IMG/VR virus record: IMGVR_UViG_3300025312_000007
Coordinates: 1 to 46,673 of that record
DNA length: 46,673 nucleotides
Reading direction: 5' to 3' (one strand)
DNA from: a virus
Each line of letters begins with the position of its first letter. Positions within the stretch are counted from its first letter, which is position 1. The notes beneath the pieces are model-generated. The model did not search any database, was not told the DNA's origin, and saw only the letters and a list, made by a program, of their open reading frames with translations. This document shows, in pieces, positions 25,488 to 33,831 of the stretch. The translations under genes and the position numbers were made by a program.

Positions 25488-26449
25488 ATATTGAATATTA
25501 TTCTGCTTCCCAGATTACTGAATCTAAATGGTAACTCTTTATAATCTTTAAGTGCTTCTTTAATTTTGGCTCTCTTGTTAGCTGAAAACATAACCAAAAG
25601 AAATCCTCCACCACCTGCACCAATTATCTTTCCTCCTATTGCTCCAGCCTTTTTGGCCATATCATACATCGAATCAATTTCTGGATTGCTAACTTTGTTA
25701 ATTAAACTTTTCTTGATCTGCCAATACTTGTCAAATAACTGTGCAAAACCTTTTAAGTTACCTTTCAACAAGGCAACTATACCATTGTTAGCAAAGACCT
25801 TATTTTGATGAAGAAGCGGTAAATTTTCACCAACATTAAAGGATCCCAAGATATCATCAGCCTTTCTGGTAACCCCCGTATATAAAAGCATCAAACTGTT
25901 ATTGAAGTCCTCTTTTACCGATTCATCCATTTCTATTTTCCTTCCATAGACTTCGCCTGACGGACTAAACTCAATTGCCCTTAAACCACCCATTACCGCA
26001 ATATGCTGATCCTGTACCCCAATCGGTTTACCTAAAATATCTAATTCGATCTTTACAGCTTCCTCGGCCAGTTGTTGAGAACTTACACTTTCTCCTAGGT
26101 AAGCATGAAGGGCATTTAACACTCCAACTACAACACTACTTGAGGAACCAAGACCTGACCCCCGTGTTGGGATATCAGATAAAAATGATATTTCTATACC
26201 CTTTCTTATTCCAAGCAGTTTCAGGGACTCACGAACTAGATCATGTTTAAGATCATCTACTTTTTCTACAATCTCTTTATCTGAGTAATTCACAATTATT
26301 AGATCATCAAACCTCTTAACGACCGTGCAGTAAATATATTTGTCGATTGTCGTGGCCAAAACTAACCCACCATAATTCAGGAAATATTCTCTGAAGTCGG
26401 TATTTCCTCCAAGTAAACTTAGTCTTAAGGGTGTCTGACTAACTATCAT
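25484..26449 (-). CDS. hddA: GHMP kinase, HddA-like (heptose 7-phosphate kinase)
   Basis: 321 aa, full length for the family. Motifs: SQTPLRLSLLGGNTDF (motif 1), PTRGSGLGSSSSVVVGVLNA (ATP-binding motif 2) and GGKIIGAGGGGFLLV (motif 3). This combination is typical of D-glycero-alpha-D-manno-heptose 7-phosphate kinase, which makes the 1,7-bisphosphate on the way to GDP-heptose. The neighbouring GmhA-like isomerase, transaldolase and nucleotidyltransferase support heptose over other GHMP substrates. Overlaps the next gene upstream by 11 nt. Confidence 0.8.
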   Translation of the reverse strand: MIVSQTPLRLSLLGGNTDFREYFLNYGGLVLATTIDKYIYCTVVKRFDDLIIVNYSDKEIVEKVDDLKHDLVRESLKLLGIRKGIEISFLSDIPTRGSGLGSSSSVVVGVLNALHAYLGESVSSQQLAEEAVKIELDILGKPIGVQDQHIAVMGGLRAIEFSPSGEVYGRKIEMDESVKEDFNNSLMLLYTGVTRKADDILGSFNVGENLPLLHQNKVFANNGIVALLKGNLKGFAQLFDKYWQIKKSLINKVSNPEIDSMYDMAKKAGAIGGKIIGAGGGGFLLVMFSANKRAKIKEALKDYKELPFRFSNLGSRIIFNI

Positions 26450-27299
26450 CTAACTCCTTATACATCTCTCCTACCTTTTCTATGTGGTAATATTCGGATC
26501 TTTCAACACACTCTCTTGCGTAATTAACATATAAGCTTGTGGTTGTTCTTAGCCTGTCCAGTGCAGTCAAAAACTCACCAAAGTCATTAACTGGCATATA
26601 GCAACTCTTAACCTCTCCAAACGCCTTCTCGTCAAGTGCAATTGTCGGAATACCAAAAGAAGCGGCATTAACTATCTTTAACGGATTCGATAATATCTTC
26701 TTGTATGGCCTCCACACCAATTGAATATCAATACTCAAATAGAAATCTATAATATCCTGTCTGGTGTAAAACTTTGAAAACTCTATCAATTTCATATCTA
26801 TTTTTGCTAATTCTCTCTTTAATTCTTTAGGAAGATACGGGAAGGCTCCTCTAGTCCCTATTACTCCAATCGTAGTTACTTCTCTTCCTTCCCGCCTAAT
26901 TCGTTCAAAATTACAGTGATGTTGGGGAATATAGACAATCCTATTAGAAACTTCCCCAGACATGACTTCCATATCGGCTTGAGAACAGACTATCATTGTT
27001 ACTTCAGGATGTCTTTTAGCTACCATTGCTAAATTATGACCGTCTATTATGTCCAAGTAGGGTTTTCCTTCAAACTTGAAATCATCACCCTTTCTAACCA
27101 TAGGCTTGACATAAATGCAAACATCATTTTCGTACCCACTTTCAGGATTAAGTTTCGCCCCTATCTGATCCGCTATCTGATCTCCTCTTATCGTTGAAGA
27201 AACACGCATCAGCTGCCCCCTGGGAGGACTAACCCTATCTTTAAAAGACTGGCTCGGGTTTATATTAAGAAATGATGGTTTGGCAAAAATTGAAATCAT
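26439..27299 (-). CDS. GT-B-type glycosyltransferase (GT4-like)
   Basis: 286 aa. The second half carries a nucleotide-sugar-binding-like Rossmann unit (TTIGVIGTRGAFPYL) and the family's late motif region (RPYKKILSNPLKIVNAASFG, then IPTIALDEKAFGE), where conserved Pro/Asn-Ala-Gly residues hold the donor. The N-terminal half is shorter than in most GT4 enzymes (usually 350-400 aa in all). Different fold from the GT2 enzymes of the cassette, so it probably adds a different linkage. Confidence 0.65.
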   Translation of the reverse strand: MISIFAKPSFLNINPSQSFKDRVSPPRGQLMRVSSTIRGDQIADQIGAKLNPESGYENDVCIYVKPMVRKGDDFKFEGKPYLDIIDGHNLAMVAKRHPEVTMIVCSQADMEVMSGEVSNRIVYIPQHHCNFERIRREGREVTTIGVIGTRGAFPYLPKELKRELAKIDMKLIEFSKFYTRQDIIDFYLSIDIQLVWRPYKKILSNPLKIVNAASFGIPTIALDEKAFGEVKSCYMPVNDFGEFLTALDRLRTTTSLYVNYARECVERSEYYHIEKVGEMYKELDDS

Positions 27300-27790
27300 A
27301 AGACATACTCCTTAACTACTTCCGAAACTTTCATTCTTCTTCCCGGAATATTAATCTCACAATTAAATCCTTCGGGGATTAGGTTAATCCAATGTAAAAA
27401 CTCGTCTTTGTCCACAATGTATCTTTCTGCATCATGAATTTCTAATGGTTCATCGTTGGCAACTCGGTTTTTCATAAAGTTAATTAATGTGTTTGGATTA
27501 TCTCCCCATGTGATATTCCCAAGTCTGACAATGCAATACTTTGGAAAGTTCTCCATTACCAATTCCTCCATTTTCCTTTTATGTTGTGCATAGCGGTTGT
27601 CGTTGTAAAAAATCGACAAAGAACCAAAATATACCAAGCGACTATTTCTATCTTGTTGTAAAAGTAAGTCTTTTTCTCTTTGATACTCAGTTTCACGAAC
27701 CTCAGAACTATTACTGACCCCACTAGCGAAAAAGGTTGTTCCAGGTCTATCTGTCAACACACTAGCTATGTCTCCATTACCTTCAATCAT
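27296..27790 (-). CDS. Compact SDR-type sugar epimerase/dehydratase-like protein
   Basis: 164 aa. A short Rossmann start (MIEGNGDIASVL), FFASGVSNSSE, YFGSLSIFYND and a YAQHK (YxxxK) pair resemble extended SDR enzymes acting on nucleotide sugars. At about half the usual length (300-350 aa), much of the substrate domain is lacking. It could be a minimal epimerase or reductase in the heptose branch. Coupled by ATGA to the transaldolase. Confidence 0.65.
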   Translation of the reverse strand: MIEGNGDIASVLTDRPGTTFFASGVSNSSEVRETEYQREKDLLLQQDRNSRLVYFGSLSIFYNDNRYAQHKRKMEELVMENFPKYCIVRLGNITWGDNPNTLINFMKNRVANDEPLEIHDAERYIVDKDEFLHWINLIPEGFNCEINIPGRRMKVSEVVKEYVL

Positions 27791-28512
27791 ATTAGTTTCA
27801 TTTTCTCTCTTACATCACGATATGCTTTATTAAACTGGTCTGCTGTCTCTACGCCCCTTTGTGTAAACATCCATTCTTCTAATAGCTTTGGGGGAATGGT
27901 AACAATATCAGCCCCATTAACAAAGGCTTCCTCGATTTGATCTGTGTTTCTGATACTACCAATAATCACTTTTGTGGCCAAACTATGAGTTTGTAAGTAT
28001 TTTAGAGTAGTAGCTAGTGTCCTGACGGCAGCACCCTCTCCTTTTGCCTCGTCACACCTACCCCAAAATAAACTGATATAGTTATCTCCTTGAGCGGTAC
28101 TACCACGCATCGCTTCAGAAGCACCTATCAGTTGTCCTGCACTAATTCCAAGTGTTGCATTAAGCCTCACACCCTCTTGGCTTAATTTATACATTACTTC
28201 AAATGCTTTTTGTGAATCCCTCGGATCCATTGGAACCTTAATTACAGCATTACCAGGGAATCTATCACGATATCTGAGTGCTAAATCAACCATTTCCCCT
28301 TTTGACATATCGGAATCGGGAATCTCAATAGATATAGGAAAGTTCGGCCCCGATATCTCAATCATTTTCTCTATATGTTCGGGAACGTCTAAAATTCCCT
28401 CCTTCTGTAAAATCACAGGATTAGTGGTTGCTCCACCCAAAATTCCCGTATCAAACCACTTTTTAAATCCTTCAAGGTTGGCTGAATCGTAAAATATACC
28501 TGATTCTTTCAT
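27787..28512 (-). CDS. Transaldolase-like enzyme
   Basis: 241 aa, the length of the small TalC/MipB-type transaldolases. Motifs: FYDSANLEGF, GGATTNPVIL, AVIKVPM (Schiff-base Lys), NATLGISAGQLI, YISLFWGRCDEA and GADIVTIPP. Transaldolase interconverts sedoheptulose 7-phosphate and other sugar phosphates. Cyanophages carry talC for central carbon metabolism, but here it lies directly before the GmhA-like isomerase, so the probable purpose is supplying sedoheptulose 7-phosphate for heptose (inference). Confidence 0.85.
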   Translation of the reverse strand: MKESGIFYDSANLEGFKKWFDTGILGGATTNPVILQKEGILDVPEHIEKMIEISGPNFPISIEIPDSDMSKGEMVDLALRYRDRFPGNAVIKVPMDPRDSQKAFEVMYKLSQEGVRLNATLGISAGQLIGASEAMRGSTAQGDNYISLFWGRCDEAKGEGAAVRTLATTLKYLQTHSLATKVIIGSIRNTDQIEEAFVNGADIVTIPPKLLEEWMFTQRGVETADQFNKAYRDVREKMKLI

Positions 28513-29081
28513 TTAATCCTTCCTTTAAGGTCAAATATTAATCCATGATTTATTACAACGTGCATCGCTTCAACAAGTGGTGTGCCATATACCTCATTAT
28601 TAGTTGGAACCACAATACAAGCATCGGCCATTTTCTTTAACATTCCACCATCGAATCCCGAAAAGCCGATAATCTTAGCTCCTCGTTTCTTAGCAAGGTT
28701 GAGGGCCTTTGTAAGGTTGCCTGACCACTTACGATTACCCCCATGTACTGAAAAACCAACTAATACGTCTTTCTTTGTAAGCCATGCGTCCAACTGTCCT
28801 TCGAAGATACTGTCCCATCCGAGGTCGTTAGTGTAAGCACTGACAAGTGGGATATTGTCCACTAGAGAAATTGCCTTAAATCCCCCGGTCGTCTTAGCCA
28901 AATCAGCTGCAAAGTGAGTAGCAGTAGAAGCCGAACCGCCGCACCCCATCGTAAACACAGTTCCCTTTCGTTTATACAAATCTACTAAAATGTCTCTTGC
29001 CTTCACATATTCAGGAGACCATTTCCTTGCAAAGGACATATCAGATATAGATTCAAAATATTTAAGATATTCAAATGTCAT
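28509..29081 (-). CDS. gmhA: SIS-domain isomerase, GmhA-like
   Basis: 190 aa, the GmhA length. The SIS phosphate-binding loop is GCGGSASTATHFAADL, followed by SAYTNDLGWDSIF, a Ser/Gly loop (VGFSVHGGNRKWSGNL) and VEAMHVVINHGL at the helix that carries catalytic residues in sedoheptulose 7-phosphate isomerases. Expected to make D-glycero-D-manno-heptose 7-phosphate. Both starts and stops overlap its neighbours by 4 nt. Confidence 0.8.
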   Translation of the reverse strand: MTFEYLKYFESISDMSFARKWSPEYVKARDILVDLYKRKGTVFTMGCGGSASTATHFAADLAKTTGGFKAISLVDNIPLVSAYTNDLGWDSIFEGQLDAWLTKKDVLVGFSVHGGNRKWSGNLTKALNLAKKRGAKIIGFSGFDGGMLKKMADACIVVPTNNEVYGTPLVEAMHVVINHGLIFDLKGRIK

Positions 29082-29740
29082 GTTACTGGCCCCTTAACCC
29101 AAAACCACGATCTGTATTTATCTCTGGTTACCCCGTCTTTATATTCTTCGGCACCGACTATAAACAAAGGTATCATTCTGTAACATCTGGCGTAGGGAAC
29201 CAAGGCTCTTTTGACATGATTAAACTTCTTGTAAGAAAAGTATGCGTAATCGTGTCCCGACATAATTCCGCCCATCCTTACCTTTTTAAGCCAATAATGT
29301 AGATCGTTGGTGAAGTTCACAAAGTCATGGTTTGCGTCAATATAAACAAAGTCTAAAGACTCATCTTCAAAGTCTTTTAGGGCATCCATTGAGCTTTTCC
29401 TTACTATTGTGCAATTTTTATAACTACTTAACATTCTTATCGTTTCCTGATATTTACCTTCAAAGTACTCTTGGGGAGCATTTAAGGCAGTGATTTGTTC
29501 CAATGGTTCGTAATCCGATAACATCCAAGAATCAATGCTATAGAGTTTTAAATTAGGGTTAGCTTTACATAATACCTTTGAGTATTCTCCCCTCCACACA
29601 CCGATCTCCGCACCCTTGTTAAGGTTAAGTTCTGCGAATAACTTAGCCAGATCGTCTCTTCCCATATTGGGTATCTCCACAATATACTGACTACCCACAT
29701 TAAGGTTGTACTTTTTAACTATGTAGTCATAATTATTCAC
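29078..29740 (-). CDS. Class I SAM methyltransferase (Methyltransf_24-like)
   Basis: 220 aa from a GTG at 29740 that overlaps the upstream TGA as GTGA; a TTG at 29746 with GGAGG upstream is possible. GAEIGVWRGEYSKVL is the SAM-binding loop, LDFVYIDANHDFVNFTNDL the acidic motif and GGIMSGHDY the metal-site-like motif. Members often methylate sugars or small acceptors. Probably decorates the glycan. Confidence 0.7.
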   Translation of the reverse strand: MNNYDYIVKKYNLNVGSQYIVEIPNMGRDDLAKLFAELNLNKGAEIGVWRGEYSKVLCKANPNLKLYSIDSWMLSDYEPLEQITALNAPQEYFEGKYQETIRMLSSYKNCTIVRKSSMDALKDFEDESLDFVYIDANHDFVNFTNDLHYWLKKVRMGGIMSGHDYAYFSYKKFNHVKRALVPYARCYRMIPLFIVGAEEYKDGVTRDKYRSWFWVKGPVT

Positions 29741-30246
29741 TTCCAAAAGTCCTCCAAATCTACAAAGTTACTTAAAACAGTTGCTTGATTCTTGTCTTTT
29801 TCCCAGTTGGTTCGGTATTTAAATAACGGATAAATTTCCGAGTAATGATAGGTCTTTTCGTTATTCCCGCCGGAATCGTGAATTATTATATATTTCGCAA
29901 GGTTGGCAAGCCTTTTAACTTCTTCTCTGCGGCTACTATCTGGGGTCTGGTCTATCAACACAACATCCCAGGGCTTGTCTATCTTGGCATCTGAGTATTT
30001 CTCAACAAAGTGTAGTTCATGATATTCGTTTTCGTAGTGGTAATCAATGAAAAACTGCAACCAATTCTTAAAGTTCTCGTAGCTTACCAGTTTGCGTTTA
30101 GAGAGCATACAAGCATAATGTAGATAGGGTGTGCTAAATACTCCCATTCCCAGCTCCAGCACGTCTCCTGCGGTCTTAGACATCGCTTGTATAAGACAAG
30201 CTAAGTGCGTACCGTAATTTCCTGATACTTTCATTGAGTAAGCCAT
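29737..30246 (-). CDS. Class I methyltransferase-like protein
   Basis: 169 aa from the ATG at 30246 (AGAGAGG 7 nt ahead); the longer frame to 30279 and an ATG at 30234 are alternatives. DVLELGMGVFSTPYL matches a SAM loop, and WDVVLIDQTPDSSRREEV with YIIIHDSGG matches motifs of sugar-modifying Rossmann methyltransferases. It is short for the family. A second transferase of this kind in the cassette suggests a multiply methylated glycan. Confidence 0.6.
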   Translation of the reverse strand: MAYSMKVSGNYGTHLACLIQAMSKTAGDVLELGMGVFSTPYLHYACMLSKRKLVSYENFKNWLQFFIDYHYENEYHELHFVEKYSDAKIDKPWDVVLIDQTPDSSRREEVKRLANLAKYIIIHDSGGNNEKTYHYSEIYPLFKYRTNWEKDKNQATVLSNFVDLEDFWK

Positions 30247-31103
30247 GTTTTGTACCTCTCTTTCCAGTCCTCCGGCCAAGTAGGCATAGGGTAAAACTTG
30301 TCAATAAACCATTCAATCTTTGGGTCTTTCATCCAGTGATTGGCCCAAACATCATAACTAACTCTCTCCTGATCTTTGGTATAACGATAACCCTTAACCG
30401 AACCATCTTGGTGCATATGTGCATACCAAGTTTTTTTATTAACCATTACCTTACCTCCCAAAAACCAAGTCTTTAGTCCGAGATTAGGCGGCTCTTGGGC
30501 GTGTCCCATAGGGTCAATCAAGGGGAAGCCCCCTATCTTGTTAAGAAAGAAGTCTCGGTTTACAAACCATCCAGAGCCGTGAAATTGTGGAGTTTCGTCT
30601 ATTAGAATATCCAGTTTTTCTGCTGTTTTCTGAGGCCAATGCCCTCCAGCTTTAAATCTAAAGCCCCTTTTGTCCGTAAATGGACATGATAGGTAGAAAT
30701 AATCGTAAAATCTTTCATCCTGCCATTCCCAAGTCTTACCGTCTAGCACATAGAAACGTGGAGTGACAATCCAATTATCCTGCATATCCGCCTGTAAGAC
30801 TTCGTCGAATCCCTTACCGAAAGAACAGTGTGCATCGGACTTATAGATATACTTGCCTGTGGCCATAATAGCTAATATGTTCACCATTGCCTTTATCCCC
30901 ACATTCTCAGGTAGCCTTAATACTCTGAAGTTGGGATAATCAGGGAAGTCTTGGTATTCAGGGCCATTAAAACCAACTATTACTTCAAACTCACCCGTAG
31001 CCTTCTCATATACATCCTGTACAGTCCTTTGAAGAACATTAACTCCCTCATTGGTCGTAGCAATCTCATTGCAACTCGGTACAATAATACTTACTTTAGG
31101 CAT
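30231..31103 (-). CDS. GT2-type glycosyltransferase
   Basis: 290 aa. VSIIVPSCNE is the GT-A nucleotide-binding start, KSDAHCSFGKGFDEVL carries a DxH in the place of the DxD metal motif, and KKTWYAHMHQDG lies near the C-terminus. The KxDxHxxF and TWYAH blocks are shared with the transferases at 33819 and 22823, so the three are paralogues. No membrane helices. Donor and acceptor unknown. Confidence 0.8.
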   Translation of the reverse strand: MPKVSIIVPSCNEIATTNEGVNVLQRTVQDVYEKATGEFEVIVGFNGPEYQDFPDYPNFRVLRLPENVGIKAMVNILAIMATGKYIYKSDAHCSFGKGFDEVLQADMQDNWIVTPRFYVLDGKTWEWQDERFYDYFYLSCPFTDKRGFRFKAGGHWPQKTAEKLDILIDETPQFHGSGWFVNRDFFLNKIGGFPLIDPMGHAQEPPNLGLKTWFLGGKVMVNKKTWYAHMHQDGSVKGYRYTKDQERVSYDVWANHWMKDPKIEWFIDKFYPMPTWPEDWKERYKTWLTQ

Positions 31104-31650
31104 TGTTTACTCTTTCTAAGTCTTTGGGTGTATTGATTTCTCCTATAAAATCCTCGGCCTCTATAAGTGTTACTTTATGACTGGCGACAAACTCTTCTAC
31201 TAATGATCTGAATTGTTCATTAACTGGTTCATAATCAAATATGTCCGTATTCAAAACCATCACGCCATCGTATATTCCGTTATTAAATGTTAGAATACTT
31301 AAATCTTCTCTTAGGCATCTTTCAATATTGACTGGGTTTGGTATTTCATCTCCGTATATTAAAAGAAATCTTTCATCTTTTAAGTAATCTCTTGTAGCAA
31401 GAAAGCTATACACATTCCCCTCATCCGATCCGGTGACATACTTTACTTCTTTTCTTTTACCTATATGTTTTACAATTTTATCTCCCAGATACTTAATAAC
31501 AATAATTATTTCGTCTATTTCTTCTGGAAGAGAGGCTAATATGTAATCAATAATCGGCAATCCATTGACCTTCAACAATGGCTTAGGAGTCTTTGCCGTC
31601 AGTGGCATCATCCTTTCCCCCCTACCCGCCGCAAGTATCACAGCTTTCAT
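31096..31650 (-). CDS. Sugar-phosphate nucleotidyltransferase, HddC-like
   Basis: 184 aa. MKAVILAAGRGERMMPLTAK followed by TPKPLLKVNGLPIIDY is the signature of sugar-1-phosphate nucleotidyltransferases. In the context of HddA- and GmhA-like enzymes the likely product is GDP-D-glycero-alpha-D-manno-heptose (HddC reaction), though a different base or sugar cannot be excluded. Shorter than RmlA-type enzymes (about 230-290 aa), close to small HddC-like forms. Confidence 0.75.
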   Translation of the reverse strand: MKAVILAAGRGERMMPLTAKTPKPLLKVNGLPIIDYILASLPEEIDEIIIVIKYLGDKIVKHIGKRKEVKYVTGSDEGNVYSFLATRDYLKDERFLLIYGDEIPNPVNIERCLREDLSILTFNNGIYDGVMVLNTDIFDYEPVNEQFRSLVEEFVASHKVTLIEAEDFIGEINTPKDLERVNNA

Positions 31651-32564
31651 ATCTTGTCCTTTTTATATACTTCTTCCACAATCCTCAGTGTTTCGTAAGC
31701 ATCTTCGGCGTTTGATCTCGATTCCGACATAAAATCTTCTAATTCAAGTTCCAATGAGTGATCTGCTATTGAATCACAAGGAATAACAAACTCTCTCACT
31801 TTGTCAGGGTCGTCTGTACGACTTCCAACTATCAACTTTTCAGGTTCTCCATATCTCATCCCCAACCCTTCAACGACCAGATAACCCTTAGTGCCGTATA
31901 TCTCAAAAGTGTGCATCCGTTTCCACTGAGTCAAACTACTGTGAATTGAGGCAATTACATTTCCGCTTTTAAGAAGTACAAAAGCATTGTCTTCAGTCCC
32001 TGATCCCCAATAAGTATCGGCCCTGAATCCTTCTACTTTGTCAATCTTTCCCATGAACGACCTGGCCATATCAATCATGTGTACCCCTTGATCGTGCAAG
32101 TGTCCTCCCCCACCCATTTCCTTGTTTATTCTCCATTCTTTTTCATAGCCAGGTCTTCCTCCGAAACCATGTCTTGCCCTTATAAAGAGTAACTTACCTA
32201 TATCTCCTGCTTTGTAAAACTCTCTGGCCTTGATAAACCCGTCGTGGAATCGGTAGTTATAACCTATCTTGTAAATCAAACCCATTTTCTTTGCTAACTT
32301 AATATTCTTCTTAATCTCTTTTGATGTAATAGCGCTGGGCTTTTCACAAAGAACGTGCTTACCAGCTTTGAGGGCTTGTTCGGTAATAGAAGCATGGAAC
32401 TTGTGGGGAGTAGCGATTATAACAGCATCTATATTCGATGCCTCCAATACATCTTGTAGTGCAATAGTACCAGTCTTGGGTTCAACAATAGCAAGTAAGG
32501 AGTCGCCCAACACTCCAGCCCATCTGGTTCCCATCTTCCCTGCACCTATCAAAGCAAAATTCAT
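31647..32564 (-). CDS. Gfo/Idh/MocA-family oxidoreductase
   Basis: 305 aa, near full length (usual 330-380). FALIGAGKMGTRWAGVLG is the NAD(P)-binding loop, HVLCEKPSA the conserved E-K-P, and HDQGVHMIDMARSF contains the conserved His of the active site. Likely oxidises or reduces a hydroxyl of a sugar nucleotide. With the two dehydrogenase-like proteins it suggests that heptose, or a second sugar, is modified after activation. Confidence 0.8.
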   Translation of the reverse strand: MNFALIGAGKMGTRWAGVLGDSLLAIVEPKTGTIALQDVLEASNIDAVIIATPHKFHASITEQALKAGKHVLCEKPSAITSKEIKKNIKLAKKMGLIYKIGYNYRFHDGFIKAREFYKAGDIGKLLFIRARHGFGGRPGYEKEWRINKEMGGGGHLHDQGVHMIDMARSFMGKIDKVEGFRADTYWGSGTEDNAFVLLKSGNVIASIHSSLTQWKRMHTFEIYGTKGYLVVEGLGMRYGEPEKLIVGSRTDDPDKVREFVIPCDSIADHSLELELEDFMSESRSNAEDAYETLRIVEEVYKKDKI

Positions 32565-33310
32565 AAGTTTATTAGTTTACTGACAATTTTATCTCTGCGT
32601 TTGTGATTCTTTTCCATAACAGCATTTAGTATCGGAGTTTCCACACCCTTGTTCTTGGCTACTTCTTGTAAGTAATTTATATCTCTATCGAAATGGCCAC
32701 CTCGAAATCCCACTGACACATCTAAATATGCTTCTTTACCTATTCTCCAATCAGACCTTAACGCTTTTGTAACATCAACTACGTCAGCGCCAACCTGTTC
32801 ACATATATCGGCAATGTCATTGATTAACGATACGGTAGTTGCTAAGTAAGCATTTGTTGCGTGTTTAATCATCTCAGCAGTTTCTATACTCGTAAAGAAA
32901 ACCGTCTTGTCGTGGAACATATTAACTAGAGTGGGCTTAGGTTTGTCGCTATCAACTCCAATCGTAATTTGTGTAAGATTTATAAAATCAAAGATTCCCC
33001 TTCCGATTCTCATATGTTCGGGAATATAAGCATAGTTATCTCCTAGTATCTTCATCAGTTCTCTTGAAGTCCCTACTGGTACTTGGCTTGAACAAATTAC
33101 CAATACACCCTGTCTGAGTTTATCCCTTACTCTTTTGGCTACAATAAACACATCTTCGATATCTCCCCGGCCATCTTTACTAATAGGAGTATCAATTGCT
33201 ACCCAACACACTTCACACTCCTCCAATTTAACTATCTCGTGGCCTATCCTTTCCATGCAATATGAAAAAGCCTGGGCCATGTGTTCTGTTCCTACAATTG
33301 CTATTTTCAT
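32561..33310 (-). CDS. UDP-glucose dehydrogenase-like protein lacking the catalytic Cys
   Basis: 249 aa. N-terminal Rossmann (IAIVGTEHMAQAF), WVAIDTPI and a middle domain (MIKHATNAYLATTVSLINDI) match the UDP-glucose/GDP-mannose dehydrogenase family. The active-site block reads GFRGGHFDRD where the family has GFGGSCFPKD, so Cys is replaced by His and the Pro-Lys by Asp-Arg. The C-terminal domain is also absent. It may be a non-oxidising partner or have altered chemistry. ATGA coupling upstream. Confidence 0.7.
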   Translation of the reverse strand: MKIAIVGTEHMAQAFSYCMERIGHEIVKLEECEVCWVAIDTPISKDGRGDIEDVFIVAKRVRDKLRQGVLVICSSQVPVGTSRELMKILGDNYAYIPEHMRIGRGIFDFINLTQITIGVDSDKPKPTLVNMFHDKTVFFTSIETAEMIKHATNAYLATTVSLINDIADICEQVGADVVDVTKALRSDWRIGKEAYLDVSVGFRGGHFDRDINYLQEVAKNKGVETPILNAVMEKNHKRRDKIVSKLINL

Positions 33311-33831
33311 TTATGTTTTACAACAATTAGCCTATCGTCATAGCGTTCTCCACATTCGATTGTATTAGTGGAATAAATCTTGCTTATTGGTTCCAGAATA
33401 CTGATATCGGCCACGTCCTCAATAACATAGATGCAATCTTTCTTTAAACGAGGCATTACGGACATACAGGTATAAACTTGGTCCTTCGGTTTGTGTGATC
33501 CGTCATCTATAACTAAATCCATATCTAAACCGACATTGCCGAATAAATATATGAGGTCATGTCCTTTAGATTGATCGCAGAGAAAAACCTTAATTCTATT
33601 CTCTTTAAACAACCTTCCTACCTGATTATCAGCCCCGTAGATCATTGCATTTGGAAAAAAATCTCTAAACATTCTAAGTCCAGCACCTTCGCCTACACCT
33701 ATTTCAAGAACCTTTTTAACCCTACGTCTTTTGGAGTTATTTCTAAACATCTCGTAATAATGAGGCGTGTAGTGGTGTTTACCCCACTTGTCGGTTTTAT
33801 ACTTAATAGCCAACTCAGTTAACTTATCCAT
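33307..33831 (-). CDS. Class I SAM methyltransferase (sugar O-methyltransferase-like)
   Basis: 174 aa from the ATG at 33831, chosen because AAAGGAG lies 5 nt ahead; the frame extends to 33858. LEIGVGEGAGLRMFRDFFPN is the SAM loop, DLVIDDGSHKPKDQV the acidic metal-binding-like motif and YVIEDVAD the end of the core, as in CmcI/macrocin-type sugar O-methyltransferases. Overlaps the upstream transferase by 13 nt. Confidence 0.75.
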   Translation of the reverse strand: MDKLTELAIKYKTDKWGKHHYTPHYYEMFRNNSKRRRVKKVLEIGVGEGAGLRMFRDFFPNAMIYGADNQVGRLFKENRIKVFLCDQSKGHDLIYLFGNVGLDMDLVIDDGSHKPKDQVYTCMSVMPRLKKDCIYVIEDVADISILEPISKIYSTNTIECGERYDDRLIVVKHK

